Part shown: positions 7,893-17,290 of the stretch, in pieces
How positions within the stretch are numbered: the stretch's first letter is position 1
Layout of the letters: the number at the start of each line of letters is the position of its first letter
Origin: JALZUR01 sp965205365
Lineage (GTDB): Bacteria; Bdellovibrionota; Bdellovibrionia; Bdellovibrionales; UBA1609
Assembly: GCA_965205365.1 (NCBI GenBank)
Contig: CBDBGT010000013.1
Span: 248,001 to 312,000 of the forward strand
DNA: 64,000 nt
Direction of reading: 5' to 3'
Made by a program: the position numbers and the translations under genes
Notes under the pieces: generated by a model
Database searches by the model: none
What the model saw: the letters and a program-made list of their open reading frames with translations, nothing else
Told to the model about the DNA's origin: nothing

Positions 7893-10505
7893 TTATAATG
7901 CTCCTTTAATGCTTGAGTATGTTTCCTCTAAGTTTTTAGAGAGAACTGATTTTTCATTATTAAATCCTAAAATAGCACTTTTTATAATCTCTTTATTTTT
8001 TCCAGAAATTCTTGGTGCAATATTAAAATTTTTCATTAAACCAGATGATATTTGAGAGTTGATTTTATCTAGTTTGAGAATGATGTTTAATAATAACTTG
8101 TATCCACGTCCGCTTTCATCATGAAAAACAGTATGATTTTTACAAAATGAACCCCATAAAGCTCTAACAAAATTAGGGTTTTTTTCTGAATAACCACTCA
8201 GAGTTTCTACGTGCTTAATTCTTTTTTCAACTTCGTTAAAATTTGGAACTGATATAAGAGCAGATATCCACTTTTGTAGTGTCAATTGTTCTTTATGATG
8301 AGCTTTGTAAAAATCATCTGAAATTTTTAAAGCTTCATTATAGGAATGTTTTTGTAACAACATTAATACAGAAAAAGAAATTGTCATGTTATCTGATTTA
8401 TTGTAAATATCTTTTAAAATTTTAACAGCTTGTGCTTTATACTTAGGGCTTACAATAAGATACTTTAAAGCACAAGTGTAGAGTGCTCTTTGTCCCTTAG
8501 CTTTTAAAGAGTATTCAAATGGTTTAAAACTAGTCTCTTTTAAATAGTTCAAAAAAAGACCACCCATTTCATTACCAACTTTTGATACGTAGTCTCCTTG
8601 AGTTTTTAGGGTTTGATTTGGATCAAAAGTTTTTTTTCCTTCAAAAAAATCATTTATTGTTGGAGGATCAAGAATTTGACTCTTCATAAGGTCTGTCATG
8701 TTAGCGTCTTTAAAAACATAGGCTAAAGATTCAATATGATCATTATTAAACCCTTGTGCAAACTGAGCGGCACTTAGTTTTACAGCATTGTATTTATTAA
8801 AATTATCTTGATCAAATTGAATTAGTGTTGCCATGTTTCTTTTCTCATTTTCAATGGAGTATAAAACTGGAGCTGAAAATCCTTCAAAATAAGAACAAAT
8901 GTAATCTTCACTTAAGCCATTAAATTCGATTTGAGTTTCTTTATTTTTTAAAATTAAAATTCCTTTATGTAAAAATGGTTGATCCGTAGCTTTAGATGAC
9001 AACCTAAACTTATGACCCTTGGAGTTGTAGATACTCATTTTTACAGGAATATAGGTTTCAGTAAAGCCTAGCTTTTGTGCTTTAGAAACTTTGTTTTCTT
9101 GAATGAATTTAAGCTTTAAAGTCCCTGAGGAGTACTCTTCTGTAATTAAAACAGATGGAGTTCCTGGGGTTTTATACCATCTTAAAAACCACTCTTTATC
9201 AATTCTAGGTTCTTTGGCTGTCATGACATCAACAAAATCTTCTGTAGTGATTGCTTGACCATCAAACTTTTTAAAGTACTCAGCCATTCCTTTTTGAAAC
9301 TTATCTTCGCCCAAAAGAATAAAAAGCATTCTAATAACTTCAGCTCCTTTTTCATATACCGTTGAAGTATAAAAATTATTCATTGCCTGGTATTTTTCAG
9401 GTCTAATGGGGTGAGCTAGTGGACCTGAATCTTCAGCAAACTGTCGTTCCTTAAGCTCTTTTACCATATCAATACGTTCCACTGCAGCATCATTTAAATC
9501 TGCAGAAAACTCCTGATCCCTAAAAACAGTAAGTCCTTCTTTTAAAGTTAACTGGAACCAGTTTTTTAAAGTGACTCTATTGCCTGTCCAATTGTGAAAA
9601 TACTCGTGCCCAATTACAGACTCAATTCTATGATAGTTTAAATCCGTTGCCGTTAAAGGGTTGGCTAAAACCAGTGCAGAGTTGAAAATATTTAGACCCT
9701 TGTTCTCCATGGCGCCCATATTAAAAGAATCTACAGCTACCACCATATAAAGATCTAGATCATATTCAAGGTTAAACCGTTCCTCATCCCATCTCATAGC
9801 ATTTTTAAGGCTTTTCATTGCAAAATCACACTTACTTTCAGCCCCATGGTTGCAATAGAATTTTATATTAATTTTTCTTCCAGATTTTGTGGTGTACTCA
9901 CTTGTAATTTCAGACAGGTCTCCTGCCACAAGAGCAAAAAGATGAAGTGATTTTGGAAAAGGGTCTTCCCACGTACAATAATGAAGCCCATTTTCAAACC
10001 CCTCTTCAATTAAATTTCCATTAGCCAACATAACAGGGTAATTTTTCTTACTTCCTAAAATCTTAACCGTACACTGAACCATGTTATCCGGACGGTCTAG
10101 GGAGTACATAATTTTTCTAAAACCCATGGGCTCATTTTGGGTACAAAGAAGCTCTCCGCTTAAATAAAGTCCTTCAAGTTCTGTATTTTTATTTGGATAG
10201 TTTTCATTTTCAATGGTTAAAGAAAATTCTGTGAGGTCTTTATCCACTAAAAGTGTAATACCTTCTTTAGAGATTTTATATTGAGTTTTAGACAATGGAG
10301 TGTTGTTAATGGAAGCTGATAGGAACTTAATATCTACGCCATTTAAAAAAATTTTTGAAACGCCGATATTTTTTATAATTTTATATTTGGTTTTAACAGT
10401 GGTTTTTTCTTTTGCTAAAGTAAACGTTGCAAAAAGCTTTGGTGTTGAATATTCAAGCTCTTTAAAATCTTTTAAATAATTAAACTGTGACTTTGTGCTT
10501 TTCAT
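7893..10505 (-). CDS. pepN: aminopeptidase N (M1 family)
   Basis: An 870-residue zinc aminopeptidase that removes N-terminal residues from peptides in the cytoplasm. The M1 hallmarks are clear: exopeptidase motif 'GAMEN' near residue 262 and zinc-binding 'HEYFHNW' near residue 298, followed by the distal Glu in 'KEGLTVFRDQEF'. The length and the C-terminal helical domain match the bacterial PepN type. It sits in a minus-strand run after a TPMT-like methyltransferase and before an anchored protein. Confidence 0.95.
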   Translation of the reverse strand: MKSTKSQFNYLKDFKELEYSTPKLFATFTLAKEKTTVKTKYKIIKNIGVSKIFLNGVDIKFLSASINNTPLSKTQYKISKEGITLLVDKDLTEFSLTIENENYPNKNTELEGLYLSGELLCTQNEPMGFRKIMYSLDRPDNMVQCTVKILGSKKNYPVMLANGNLIEEGFENGLHYCTWEDPFPKSLHLFALVAGDLSEITSEYTTKSGRKINIKFYCNHGAESKCDFAMKSLKNAMRWDEERFNLEYDLDLYMVVAVDSFNMGAMENKGLNIFNSALVLANPLTATDLNYHRIESVIGHEYFHNWTGNRVTLKNWFQLTLKEGLTVFRDQEFSADLNDAAVERIDMVKELKERQFAEDSGPLAHPIRPEKYQAMNNFYTSTVYEKGAEVIRMLFILLGEDKFQKGMAEYFKKFDGQAITTEDFVDVMTAKEPRIDKEWFLRWYKTPGTPSVLITEEYSSGTLKLKFIQENKVSKAQKLGFTETYIPVKMSIYNSKGHKFRLSSKATDQPFLHKGILILKNKETQIEFNGLSEDYICSYFEGFSAPVLYSIENEKRNMATLIQFDQDNFNKYNAVKLSAAQFAQGFNNDHIESLAYVFKDANMTDLMKSQILDPPTINDFFEGKKTFDPNQTLKTQGDYVSKVGNEMGGLFLNYLKETSFKPFEYSLKAKGQRALYTCALKYLIVSPKYKAQAVKILKDIYNKSDNMTISFSVLMLLQKHSYNEALKISDDFYKAHHKEQLTLQKWISALISVPNFNEVEKRIKHVETLSGYSEKNPNFVRALWGSFCKNHTVFHDESGRGYKLLLNIILKLDKINSQISSGLMKNFNIAPRISGKNKEIIKSAILGFNNEKSVLSKNLEETYSSIKGAL

Positions 10506-10524
10506 ACTTACCTGACTATCTATA

Positions 10525-11553
10525 CTAAGTTAATTTTTTCTGAGCATAAACAAAAAGCTCTTTACCTTCTCTAGCAACTTCTTGGCCTCTAAGCCTACCC
10601 CAGTACTCGATTTTAAAATATTTTTCTAATAATTGCTCTAATTCCCATTCAGTGATCCCAAATGGGGGCCCTTGCCTCTTTAAAGCCACAAGAAAAACCC
10701 CAGCCAAGTAACCACCAGGTTTTAACGTTTTAGCCCAGGATTTAATTAAGTTTTCTCTAGTTTCTGGGGAAACTGCACAAAAAAGTGTATGCTCAAAAAC
10801 TATATCGTGTTCTTCTTTATGCTCTTGTGCAAATTTAAAAAAATCAGCCGTTTTAAATTCTAACTTATCCTTGTAAAGCTTATTTGCTTTTTTAATTGCC
10901 TCTGAGGAAAAGTCTACTCCAGTTACTTTGTGTCCTAAGGAGGCTAGTTTTGCAGCATCATGACCCCTTCCACAGCCAGGAACTAAAATCTTACTTTTAA
11001 GTAGCTTTAATCTTGGTAAAGTCCAATCAATACAAGGATGATAAGTTTTTAAATCCCAAGGCATGGTCTGTTCTATGTAGTATTTAGTCCAAAATTCAGG
11101 TTTTAAGATACTTGGGTTTTCCTCATACCACTCCTTTAGTTTATAGTTTGTTTCTTTATGAATAAAGGAATCATAAGTTAAAGGGCTTACAATTTCTTCT
11201 AAAAATTTAACTTGAGCAGGAATTGAAAAAACAAAAGGAACCCCATTCTTACTCTCTCCACAAAGTCTTGACCAATCATCTTGGTATAAGCCTTTAGAAA
11301 GCTTAAAGTCTTCTTCATATCCATAACAAAACTCTAGCTTAACGACTTTATCTGATATGCAGCTTATGTTTTTAACTATTAAAGGCGCTAAAACTGATTC
11401 TACAAGAACTGTCTCACCTTTAATCTCCCCTTGGCAGACATAATCTTTTTTATACATAGATTTAAAAAAACTATTTCCAAACTCAATATCTTCAATGGGT
11501 TGTCCATTTAAAGATAGTTTTCCCTCATGGCTTATTTGTATAACCTTTTTCAT
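10525..11553 (-). CDS. TPMT-like SAM-dependent methyltransferase with N-terminal extension
   Basis: 342 residues. The C-terminal 200 residues are a class I methyltransferase of the thiopurine S-methyltransferase type: 'FWTKYYIEQTMPWDL', 'ILVPGCGRGHDAAKLASLGH' (SAM motif I), 'VTGVDFSS' and 'GPPFGITEWELEQLL'. The N-terminal 120 or so residues are not part of standard TPMT and I do not recognise them; they contain several beta-strand-like stretches and 'VESVLAPLIVKNI'. The gene overlaps the preceding one by four bases and is followed 19 bases later by pepN. Substrate unknown; thiol or selenium methylation is typical of the family. Confidence 0.8.
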   Translation of the reverse strand: MKKVIQISHEGKLSLNGQPIEDIEFGNSFFKSMYKKDYVCQGEIKGETVLVESVLAPLIVKNISCISDKVVKLEFCYGYEEDFKLSKGLYQDDWSRLCGESKNGVPFVFSIPAQVKFLEEIVSPLTYDSFIHKETNYKLKEWYEENPSILKPEFWTKYYIEQTMPWDLKTYHPCIDWTLPRLKLLKSKILVPGCGRGHDAAKLASLGHKVTGVDFSSEAIKKANKLYKDKLEFKTADFFKFAQEHKEEHDIVFEHTLFCAVSPETRENLIKSWAKTLKPGGYLAGVFLVALKRQGPPFGITEWELEQLLEKYFKIEYWGRLRGQEVAREGKELFVYAQKKLT

Positions 11554-11963
11554 TTTGTCTTTTTTTTAAAAAAAGTTAAGCCCTCTTTAAAAGTAATTTT
11601 TTGTCCTTTTAGTAAAAGACTTTTTGCTTCCCATTGCTCAACACCTTTAACCTCCTTAACTTTAGAAAGTAAAATTTGTCCGTTTTTAACTACTTTTATC
11701 TCTCCTTTTAGGTCTTTTTCTTTAAACTCCAATTTAAAATGGGCTGCTATGTTTTTTTCACCTATTGTTTCAGTCCAAAATTCAGGAATTTTAATGTCAT
11801 AAGCTTTTGGGTTTGAAGTGATAATTTCTTGAGTAATTTTTTCTACTAAGCTTTTCTGGATTTGCATATGTAGATTTTTTGAAACCACAGCGCTGTTGTC
11901 ATTAAACAAACTCCAGGTGATATAAAGAGCCCCAAATACTATAAATAAACCTAAAAACTTCAT
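11550..11963 (-). CDS. small membrane-anchored protein of unknown function
   Basis: 137 residues: an N-terminal hydrophobic segment (LGLFIVFGALYITWSLF, about residues 4-20) and a mixed alpha/beta domain of about 110 residues rich in Lys and Glu. No lipobox. It opens the minus-strand run with the TPMT-like gene, which it overlaps in ATGA, and pepN. It is divergent from the liu operon across a 111-bp gap. No family recognised. Confidence 0.6.
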   Translation of the reverse strand: MKFLGLFIVFGALYITWSLFNDNSAVVSKNLHMQIQKSLVEKITQEIITSNPKAYDIKIPEFWTETIGEKNIAAHFKLEFKEKDLKGEIKVVKNGQILLSKVKEVKGVEQWEAKSLLLKGQKITFKEGLTFFKKKTK

Positions 11964-12023
11964 GTCTTCCCCTTAGAGCAAATAACGAAAAATACCTTAT
12001 TTTTTATCATAGCCAGTAGAGCC

Positions 12024-12053
12024 TTGCACTACCCATTGTTTGTTCTTTATAAA
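12024..12053 (+). promoter_or_regulatory. candidate sigma70 promoter of the liu operon
   Basis: TTGCAC (12024-12029) and TATAAA (12048-12053) are separated by 18 bases, 22 bases before the liuB GTG and ahead of its GGAGGAG site. The -10 box matches consensus in five of six bases; the -35 box is weaker. Prediction by eye only. Confidence 0.4.
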
Positions 12054-12074
12054 TGAGTATGGAGGAGTACGTTT

Positions 12075-13679
12075 GTGCCTATTTATAAGTCAGATCTAGA
12101 TATAAACACCTTAAGTTTTAAAGAAAATCGTGCTCATCTTAAGGAGCTTACTAAAAATTTAGAAAATTTTCTTAAAAATGCTCGATTAGGGGGCGGAAAA
12201 AATCTCATTGAAAGGCATTTATCTCGTGGAAAAATGACTGCTCGTCAAAGAATTGCTGGTTTAATAGATTATGAAAGCTCATTTTTAGAAGTTAGTCCCC
12301 TTGCGGCCCATGAAATGTATAAATCTCAAGCTCCTTCAGCTGGTGTGGTAGCGGGTATTGGAAAAATTGAGGGTATTCTTTGTATGATTGTAGCAAATGA
12401 TGCCACAGTTAAAAGTGGCACGTACTTTCCAATGACTGTAAAAAAGCACCTTCGTGCCCAAGAAATTGCATTGGAAAACAATTTACCGTGTATTTATCTT
12501 GTGGACAGTGGAGGTGCTTTTTTGCCTCTCCAGTCAGAGGTTTTTCCAGATAAAGAAAACTTTGGTCGTATTTTTTATAATCAAGCCCGCCTATCTGCTA
12601 AAAGTATACCTCAAATTTCAGTTGTTATGGGAAGCTGTACTGCCGGAGGAGCATATGTTCCAGCAATGAGTGATGAAAATGTAATTGTTCATGGGACTGG
12701 AACAATTTTTCTTGGAGGTCCGCCGTTAGTAAAAGCTGCAACTGGAGAGGTTGTTACAGCTCAAGAACTTGGTGGTGCTAAAATGCACACCACCCTTAGT
12801 GGTGTTTGTGATCACCTTGCAGAAAACGATACTGATGCTTTAAATATTACAAAAGATATTGTGAGTCATTTAAATGTTAATCAAACAAATCCAAACTATG
12901 GAGATTATGCAAAACCCCTTTACCCTTGTGAAGAATTATATGGAGTTATTCCAAAAGATTTAAAACAGCCTTTTGACATAAAAGAAGTTATTTTACGTAT
13001 TGTTGATGAAAGCAATTTTCATGAATTTAAAGAAAATTATGGAAAAACCATTGTTACGTGTTTTGCAAAAATTTGTGGAATGCCAGTGGGCATTATAGCC
13101 AATAATGGAATTTTATTTTCTCAAAGTTCTCTTAAAGCAGCTCATTTTGTTCAACTTTGTGATCAAAGAAAAATTCCTCTTCTTTTCATACAAAACATCA
13201 CTGGTTTTATGGTTGGAAAGGAATATGAAAACGGTGGTATTGCAAAAGATGGAGCAAAGCTTGTGACTGCTATTAGCAATGTACGGGTTCCTAAAATAAC
13301 ATTAATTGTAGGAGGGTCTCATGGTGCTGGAAATTATGGAATGTGTGGAAGAGCGTATCAGCCAAGATTTTTATGGACCTGGCCTAATTCTAGAATTTCA
13401 GTTATGGGTGGAGAGCAGGCTGCAAATGTTTTATGGACTATAAAAAAAGATCAAATTAAGAAAATGAATGAAAAAATAACCCATGAAATGGAGCTTTCTT
13501 TTAAACAACCTATTTTAGATAAGTATGAAAAAGAAAGTTCTGCATATTATGCAACAGCACGACTTTGGGATGATGGAGTAATTGACCCTAAGGAAACTAG
13601 AAACATATTGGCGTTATCTTTAGAGGTTTGTTTAAATACTGAAATGAAAAAGCCTGCTAAAAACCTTTTTAGAATGTAG
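12075..13679 (+). CDS. liuB: methylcrotonoyl-CoA carboxylase, carboxyltransferase (beta) subunit
   Basis: The 534-residue crotonase-fold carboxyltransferase carries biotin-bound CO2 onto 3-methylcrotonyl-CoA in leucine breakdown. Visible features are 'RERISRLLD'-like 'TARQRIAGLIDYESSFLE', the N-domain oxyanion region 'YLVDSGGAFLPLQ', 'MGSCTAGGAYVPAMSDE' and 'LGGPPLVKAATGEVV', then the C-domain 'GFMVGKEYENGGIAKDGAK' and 'GAGNYGMCGRAY', typical of MCC rather than propionyl-CoA carboxylase. The start is GTG with GGAGGAG ten bases upstream. It is first of five closely spaced liu genes. Confidence 0.93.
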   Translation: MPIYKSDLDINTLSFKENRAHLKELTKNLENFLKNARLGGGKNLIERHLSRGKMTARQRIAGLIDYESSFLEVSPLAAHEMYKSQAPSAGVVAGIGKIEGILCMIVANDATVKSGTYFPMTVKKHLRAQEIALENNLPCIYLVDSGGAFLPLQSEVFPDKENFGRIFYNQARLSAKSIPQISVVMGSCTAGGAYVPAMSDENVIVHGTGTIFLGGPPLVKAATGEVVTAQELGGAKMHTTLSGVCDHLAENDTDALNITKDIVSHLNVNQTNPNYGDYAKPLYPCEELYGVIPKDLKQPFDIKEVILRIVDESNFHEFKENYGKTIVTCFAKICGMPVGIIANNGILFSQSSLKAAHFVQLCDQRKIPLLFIQNITGFMVGKEYENGGIAKDGAKLVTAISNVRVPKITLIVGGSHGAGNYGMCGRAYQPRFLWTWPNSRISVMGGEQAANVLWTIKKDQIKKMNEKITHEMELSFKQPILDKYEKESSAYYATARLWDDGVIDPKETRNILALSLEVCLNTEMKKPAKNLFRM

Positions 13680-13687
13680 GGAGCAAG

Positions 13688-14440
13688 ATGAGTAAATTAG
13701 TAACAAAAACTGAACGCGATATTTTCTATATTAGTCTTAATAATCCTGAAAAAAGAAATGCCCTTAGCCTTGAATTGATGACAGAGCTTACCTCTACTCT
13801 TAAAGGGCTAAGGTCTTCTTTAGGGGCTTTAAAGGCTTTAGTGCTTTTAGGAGAAGGCAAGTCGTTTTGTGCTGGAGCTGATCTAAACTGGATGAAAAAA
13901 ACAATTAACTGTTCTTTTGATGAAAACGTTAATGACTCTTATAAACTCTATGATCTTTTTTATGAAATTTATTCTTTTCCATTGCCAGTAATAATTAAGG
14001 CCCATGGATATGTTCTAGGAGGAGGTCTTGGCCTTCTTGCAGCTGCAGATTATGTCCTTGCAAAAGAGTCTACAAAATTTTGTTTTAGTGAGGTAAAGCT
14101 TGGCTTAGCTCCGGCTATAATTTCTAGTTTTATTTTATCAAAGTGTAACCCTTCTCATGCTCAAGCCTTAATGACCTCGGGGCTAGTGTTTAACACATCA
14201 AAAGCCTTTCATCTTGGATTGGTTAACGCTACTTTAACTGACGAGTCTTTTAAGGAAGTTTTAGAGTCTTATAGGGCGTCTGGGCAAGAGGGGCTTATGA
14301 GTAGTAAAAATTTATGCTTGTCTCAAAGAAGCCTTAAGCCTGAAGAGTTTAAAGAGCTTACTGTTAAAACTATTGCATGCTTAAGGCTAAGCTCTTATGC
14401 TCAAAAAAAAATGGCTATTTTTTTAGAAGGAAAAAAATAA
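13688..14440 (+). CDS. liuC: enoyl-CoA hydratase/isomerase family, probable methylglutaconyl-CoA hydratase
   Basis: A 250-residue crotonase. 'LNNPEKRNALSLELM' and the oxyanion-hole segments 'GEGKSFCAGADLNWMK' and 'HGYVLGGGLGLLAAADYVLA' are clear. A second catalytic region, 'SEVKLGLAPAIIS', carries the Glu used for hydration. Set between the two carboxylase subunits and upstream of HMG-CoA lyase, it should hydrate 3-methylglutaconyl-CoA to HMG-CoA. The substrate assignment comes from context. Confidence 0.88.
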   Translation: MSKLVTKTERDIFYISLNNPEKRNALSLELMTELTSTLKGLRSSLGALKALVLLGEGKSFCAGADLNWMKKTINCSFDENVNDSYKLYDLFYEIYSFPLPVIIKAHGYVLGGGLGLLAAADYVLAKESTKFCFSEVKLGLAPAIISSFILSKCNPSHAQALMTSGLVFNTSKAFHLGLVNATLTDESFKEVLESYRASGQEGLMSSKNLCLSQRSLKPEEFKELTVKTIACLRLSSYAQKKMAIFLEGKK

Positions 14441-14443
14441 TTC

Positions 14444-15895
14444 ATGTTAGATTCTAGTATTAAAATCGCCATCGCAAATAGAGGTGAAGTAGCGTATCGT
14501 ATACATAGGGCTATTAAAAAACTTGGAGCTGAGTCTATACTTTTACACTCTGATGTGGATAAAAATTCAGTTGCTTACCGTGTTTGTGATAAAGTACAAA
14601 ATATTGGTGAAGGGTCAAGTTTAAAAAGTTACCTTAACATTGATGGTGTTATACAAGGGGCATTGAAAGCTGGTGCAACTGCTGTTCATCCAGGGTTTGG
14701 TTTTTTATCTGAAAATCCTGAATTTGCTAGAGCTTGTGAGAAAAACAATCTTATTTTTATTGGCCCAAGGCCAGAATCTATGGATTTATTTGGAGATAAG
14801 ATTTCAGCAAAAGATTTTTGTGAAAAAGAACAGATACCGACTTTAAAAAGTTATAAAGGTTTTGATGAAAGTCTTTCTAGATTTAAAAAAGAAGCCATGG
14901 CTATTGGCTATCCAGTTTTGATTAAGGCTGCAGCTGGTGGTGGTGGGCGAGGTATGCGCATTGTCATAAAAGAATCTGACTTTGAATCACAGTTAAAGTC
15001 TGCAAAGAATGAAGCTTTAAAAGCCTTTGGTTCAAGCCAAATGTTTTTAGAAAAGTATTTGCCCTTAGCAAAGCATATTGAAGTGCAAATTTTTGGTGAC
15101 CACAAGGGAGAGATATTTGTTCTTGGTGAGCGAGAGTGTAGTGTTCAAAGAAGGTATCAAAAAATAATCGAAGAAGCCTTGTCCCCTAGTTTAACAGATG
15201 AACAGCGTTTTAGACTTTATTCCTACTCTAGACTCCTTGCTGAAAAATCAAAATATCTTGGAGCAGGAACTGTTGAGTTTTTATTCGACGGTGAAGAGTT
15301 ATATTTTTTAGAAGTTAATACAAGGCTTCAAGTTGAACACCCAGTTACAGAAGAAATTTTTCACATTGACCTTGTTCAAGCACAAATAAAAACTGCATTT
15401 AAACAAGAGCTTTCTTGGACTCAAGAAAGCTTAACTTCAGTGGGTCATTCTATTGAATGCAGGATTTATACAGAGGATCTAAAGGGCCTTCCCTCCACTG
15501 GAAAAATAGGGACGTTATTTTTTGGAATAAATCAAGAGTGTATTCGTATTGAGTCAGGGTTTGAACAAGGAGATGAAATCACCACTTTCTATGATTCAAT
15601 GATTGCAAAAGTTATTTGTACGGCTGAGACACGATCTATAGCCATTGATAAAATGATAGAATGCCTTAGGAGTTCTATTATAACAGGAGTACATACAAAC
15701 ATCCCTCTTCTTATTGAAATTTTAAAGCACACTGAGTTTATAAATGGTGCAATGAACACTGATTTTTTTAAAACTTATTTTAAGGACGGGTTAAAGCCTC
15801 CGTGGACACTTGAGGAAATTCAAAATATTTCAAAATCATATTTAGCAGCTCAAACGAACTCGGTTTTTAATAAAAATTGGAGGCCTAGTCTATGA
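14444..15895 (+). CDS. liuD: methylcrotonoyl-CoA carboxylase, biotin carboxylase part of the alpha subunit
   Basis: A 483-residue ATP-grasp biotin carboxylase with 'IAIANRGEVAYRI' at the N-terminus, the glycine-rich ATP loop 'KAAAGGGGRGMRIV' (about 159-172), 'SVQRRYQKIIEEALSP', 'FLEVNTRLQVEHPVTE' and 'GHSIECRIYTED'. MCC alpha subunits are normally about 650-700 residues with BT and biotin-carrier domains on the same chain. Here the chain stops after the carboxylase C-domain, and the carrier is encoded by the next gene, which overlaps by four bases. Confidence 0.92.
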   Translation: MLDSSIKIAIANRGEVAYRIHRAIKKLGAESILLHSDVDKNSVAYRVCDKVQNIGEGSSLKSYLNIDGVIQGALKAGATAVHPGFGFLSENPEFARACEKNNLIFIGPRPESMDLFGDKISAKDFCEKEQIPTLKSYKGFDESLSRFKKEAMAIGYPVLIKAAAGGGGRGMRIVIKESDFESQLKSAKNEALKAFGSSQMFLEKYLPLAKHIEVQIFGDHKGEIFVLGERECSVQRRYQKIIEEALSPSLTDEQRFRLYSYSRLLAEKSKYLGAGTVEFLFDGEELYFLEVNTRLQVEHPVTEEIFHIDLVQAQIKTAFKQELSWTQESLTSVGHSIECRIYTEDLKGLPSTGKIGTLFFGINQECIRIESGFEQGDEITTFYDSMIAKVICTAETRSIAIDKMIECLRSSIITGVHTNIPLLIEILKHTEFINGAMNTDFFKTYFKDGLKPPWTLEEIQNISKSYLAAQTNSVFNKNWRPSL

Positions 15896-16257
15896 GCTTA
15901 AACAATGATAAGGCATTTTTTTATTTTTCAGAAGTTTTAGGAGTAGAGACCTGGGTGTGTATTGATGGTTGGAATTTTAAAATTGAGAATATTGGGACTA
16001 AAAGGCTTAAATCTAAAAAATCAATTATAAGTGGAAGTGGTGAGTTTTTAGCTCCCATGCCAGGACAAATTTTAAAAATTTTTGTTAAAAAGGGTCAAAA
16101 AGTTGAAGAAGGCGATTCTCTTTTTATTGTTGAAGCTATGAAAATAGAGCACACTTTAAAAGCAACGTATCCAGGAACAGTTATGGATTTAGATTTTAAA
16201 GATGGGGACACTGTTTCAAGGAATGATGTCATTTTAAGAATTAAAAAGGATGACTAA
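15892..16257 (+). CDS. biotin carboxyl carrier protein, detached C-terminal part of MCC alpha
   Basis: 121 residues. Residues 52-119 are a biotinyl domain with 'APMPGQILKIFVKKGQKVEEGD' and the biotinylation motif 'EAMKIEH' (Lys84). The first 50 residues ('VETWVCIDGWNFKIEN') look like a vestige of the beta-barrel BT domain that joins alpha and beta subunits in fused enzymes. The ATG overlaps the carboxylase stop (ATGA), consistent with a fission of one ancestral liuD. HMG-CoA lyase follows after three bases. Confidence 0.9.
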   Translation: MSLNNDKAFFYFSEVLGVETWVCIDGWNFKIENIGTKRLKSKKSIISGSGEFLAPMPGQILKIFVKKGQKVEEGDSLFIVEAMKIEHTLKATYPGTVMDLDFKDGDTVSRNDVILRIKKDD

Positions 16258-16260
16258 ACT

Positions 16261-17157
16261 ATGAGTAAAAAAATTCAAATTATTGAAGTTGGACCTCGTG
16301 ATGGTCTTCAAAATGAAAAGCAGATTCTTACACATCAAAAACGTTTTACTTTAGTTAAAAAATTGGCACAAACAGGGTTAAAAAGAATTGAAGTTGGTGC
16401 TTTTGTGTCTCCACTAAGGGTTCCACAAATGAAAGACTCATTAAAGGTTGCTAAATCTTGTTTGAAAGCTCAAAAGGATAAGACGTTAATATATTCAGCT
16501 TTAGTGCCAAATCTAAGAGGATTTCAAGATTTTAAAAAATCTAGTTTAAAAGATGTAGCTATTTTTACAGCCTGTACAGAATCTTTTTCTCAAAGAAACA
16601 TCGGGTGTTCCATTGAAGAAAGTCTTAACCGTTTTAAACCCATTGTGAAGGAAGCAAGAAGAAATAATATAAATGTACGAGGCTATTTGAGCACAGTGTT
16701 TGGCTGTCCTTTTGAGGGCGATGTTAAAACCTCTAGAGTTATTAAATATACTAAAAAACTTTTAGATATGGGTGTATATGAAGTTTCCCTAGGTGATACC
16801 ATTGGGGCAGCTACACCAAAGCAAGTTAATCAAATTTTAGGAGCACTTATAAAATCTGGGCTTAAACCTATACAACTTGCTGGTCATTATCATAATACTA
16901 GGGGCACAGCACTGAGTAATGTTATCGCATCTTTAGAGTTTAAACTTACTAAGTTTGATTCATCAATTGGTGGATTAGGGGGTTGTCCTTATGCCCCTGG
17001 AGCAGCCGGAAATCTTGCAACAGAAGACCTGGTTTATTGCTTAGAAAAAATGGGTTACAAAACAGGGGTAGACCTTAAAGCGTTAATGAAAGTTTCAAAG
17101 TGGTTAAAAAATCATATGAATCACCCTATGTTCTCACACCTAGCAATGATGCCTTAG
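16261..17157 (+). CDS. liuE: hydroxymethylglutaryl-CoA lyase
   Basis: A 298-residue DRE-TIM enzyme that splits HMG-CoA into acetoacetate and acetyl-CoA, the end of the leucine pathway. It has 'IIEVGPRDGLQNEK' (residues 7-20), 'EVGAFVSPLRVPQM', the metal-site 'LAGHYHNTRGTALSN' and the catalytic-Cys loop 'GLGGCPYAPGAAGN' (standard family signature). Last gene of the liu run. Isovaleryl-CoA dehydrogenase (liuA) is not in the window. The following 130 bases are AT-rich and hold no gene. Confidence 0.94.
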   Translation: MSKKIQIIEVGPRDGLQNEKQILTHQKRFTLVKKLAQTGLKRIEVGAFVSPLRVPQMKDSLKVAKSCLKAQKDKTLIYSALVPNLRGFQDFKKSSLKDVAIFTACTESFSQRNIGCSIEESLNRFKPIVKEARRNNINVRGYLSTVFGCPFEGDVKTSRVIKYTKKLLDMGVYEVSLGDTIGAATPKQVNQILGALIKSGLKPIQLAGHYHNTRGTALSNVIASLEFKLTKFDSSIGGLGGCPYAPGAAGNLATEDLVYCLEKMGYKTGVDLKALMKVSKWLKNHMNHPMFSHLAMMP

Positions 17158-17290
17158 ACAAGGCTAAACTAAGAGCGAGTTTGAATTTTTTTAAAAAACC
17201 ATAGAGTGTTCATTAAAAACACTAAAAAATCACTGAATTTAAGTTTAAAGACTGATTGCCTTATAATTAAAAATATTCAATGATCATACT

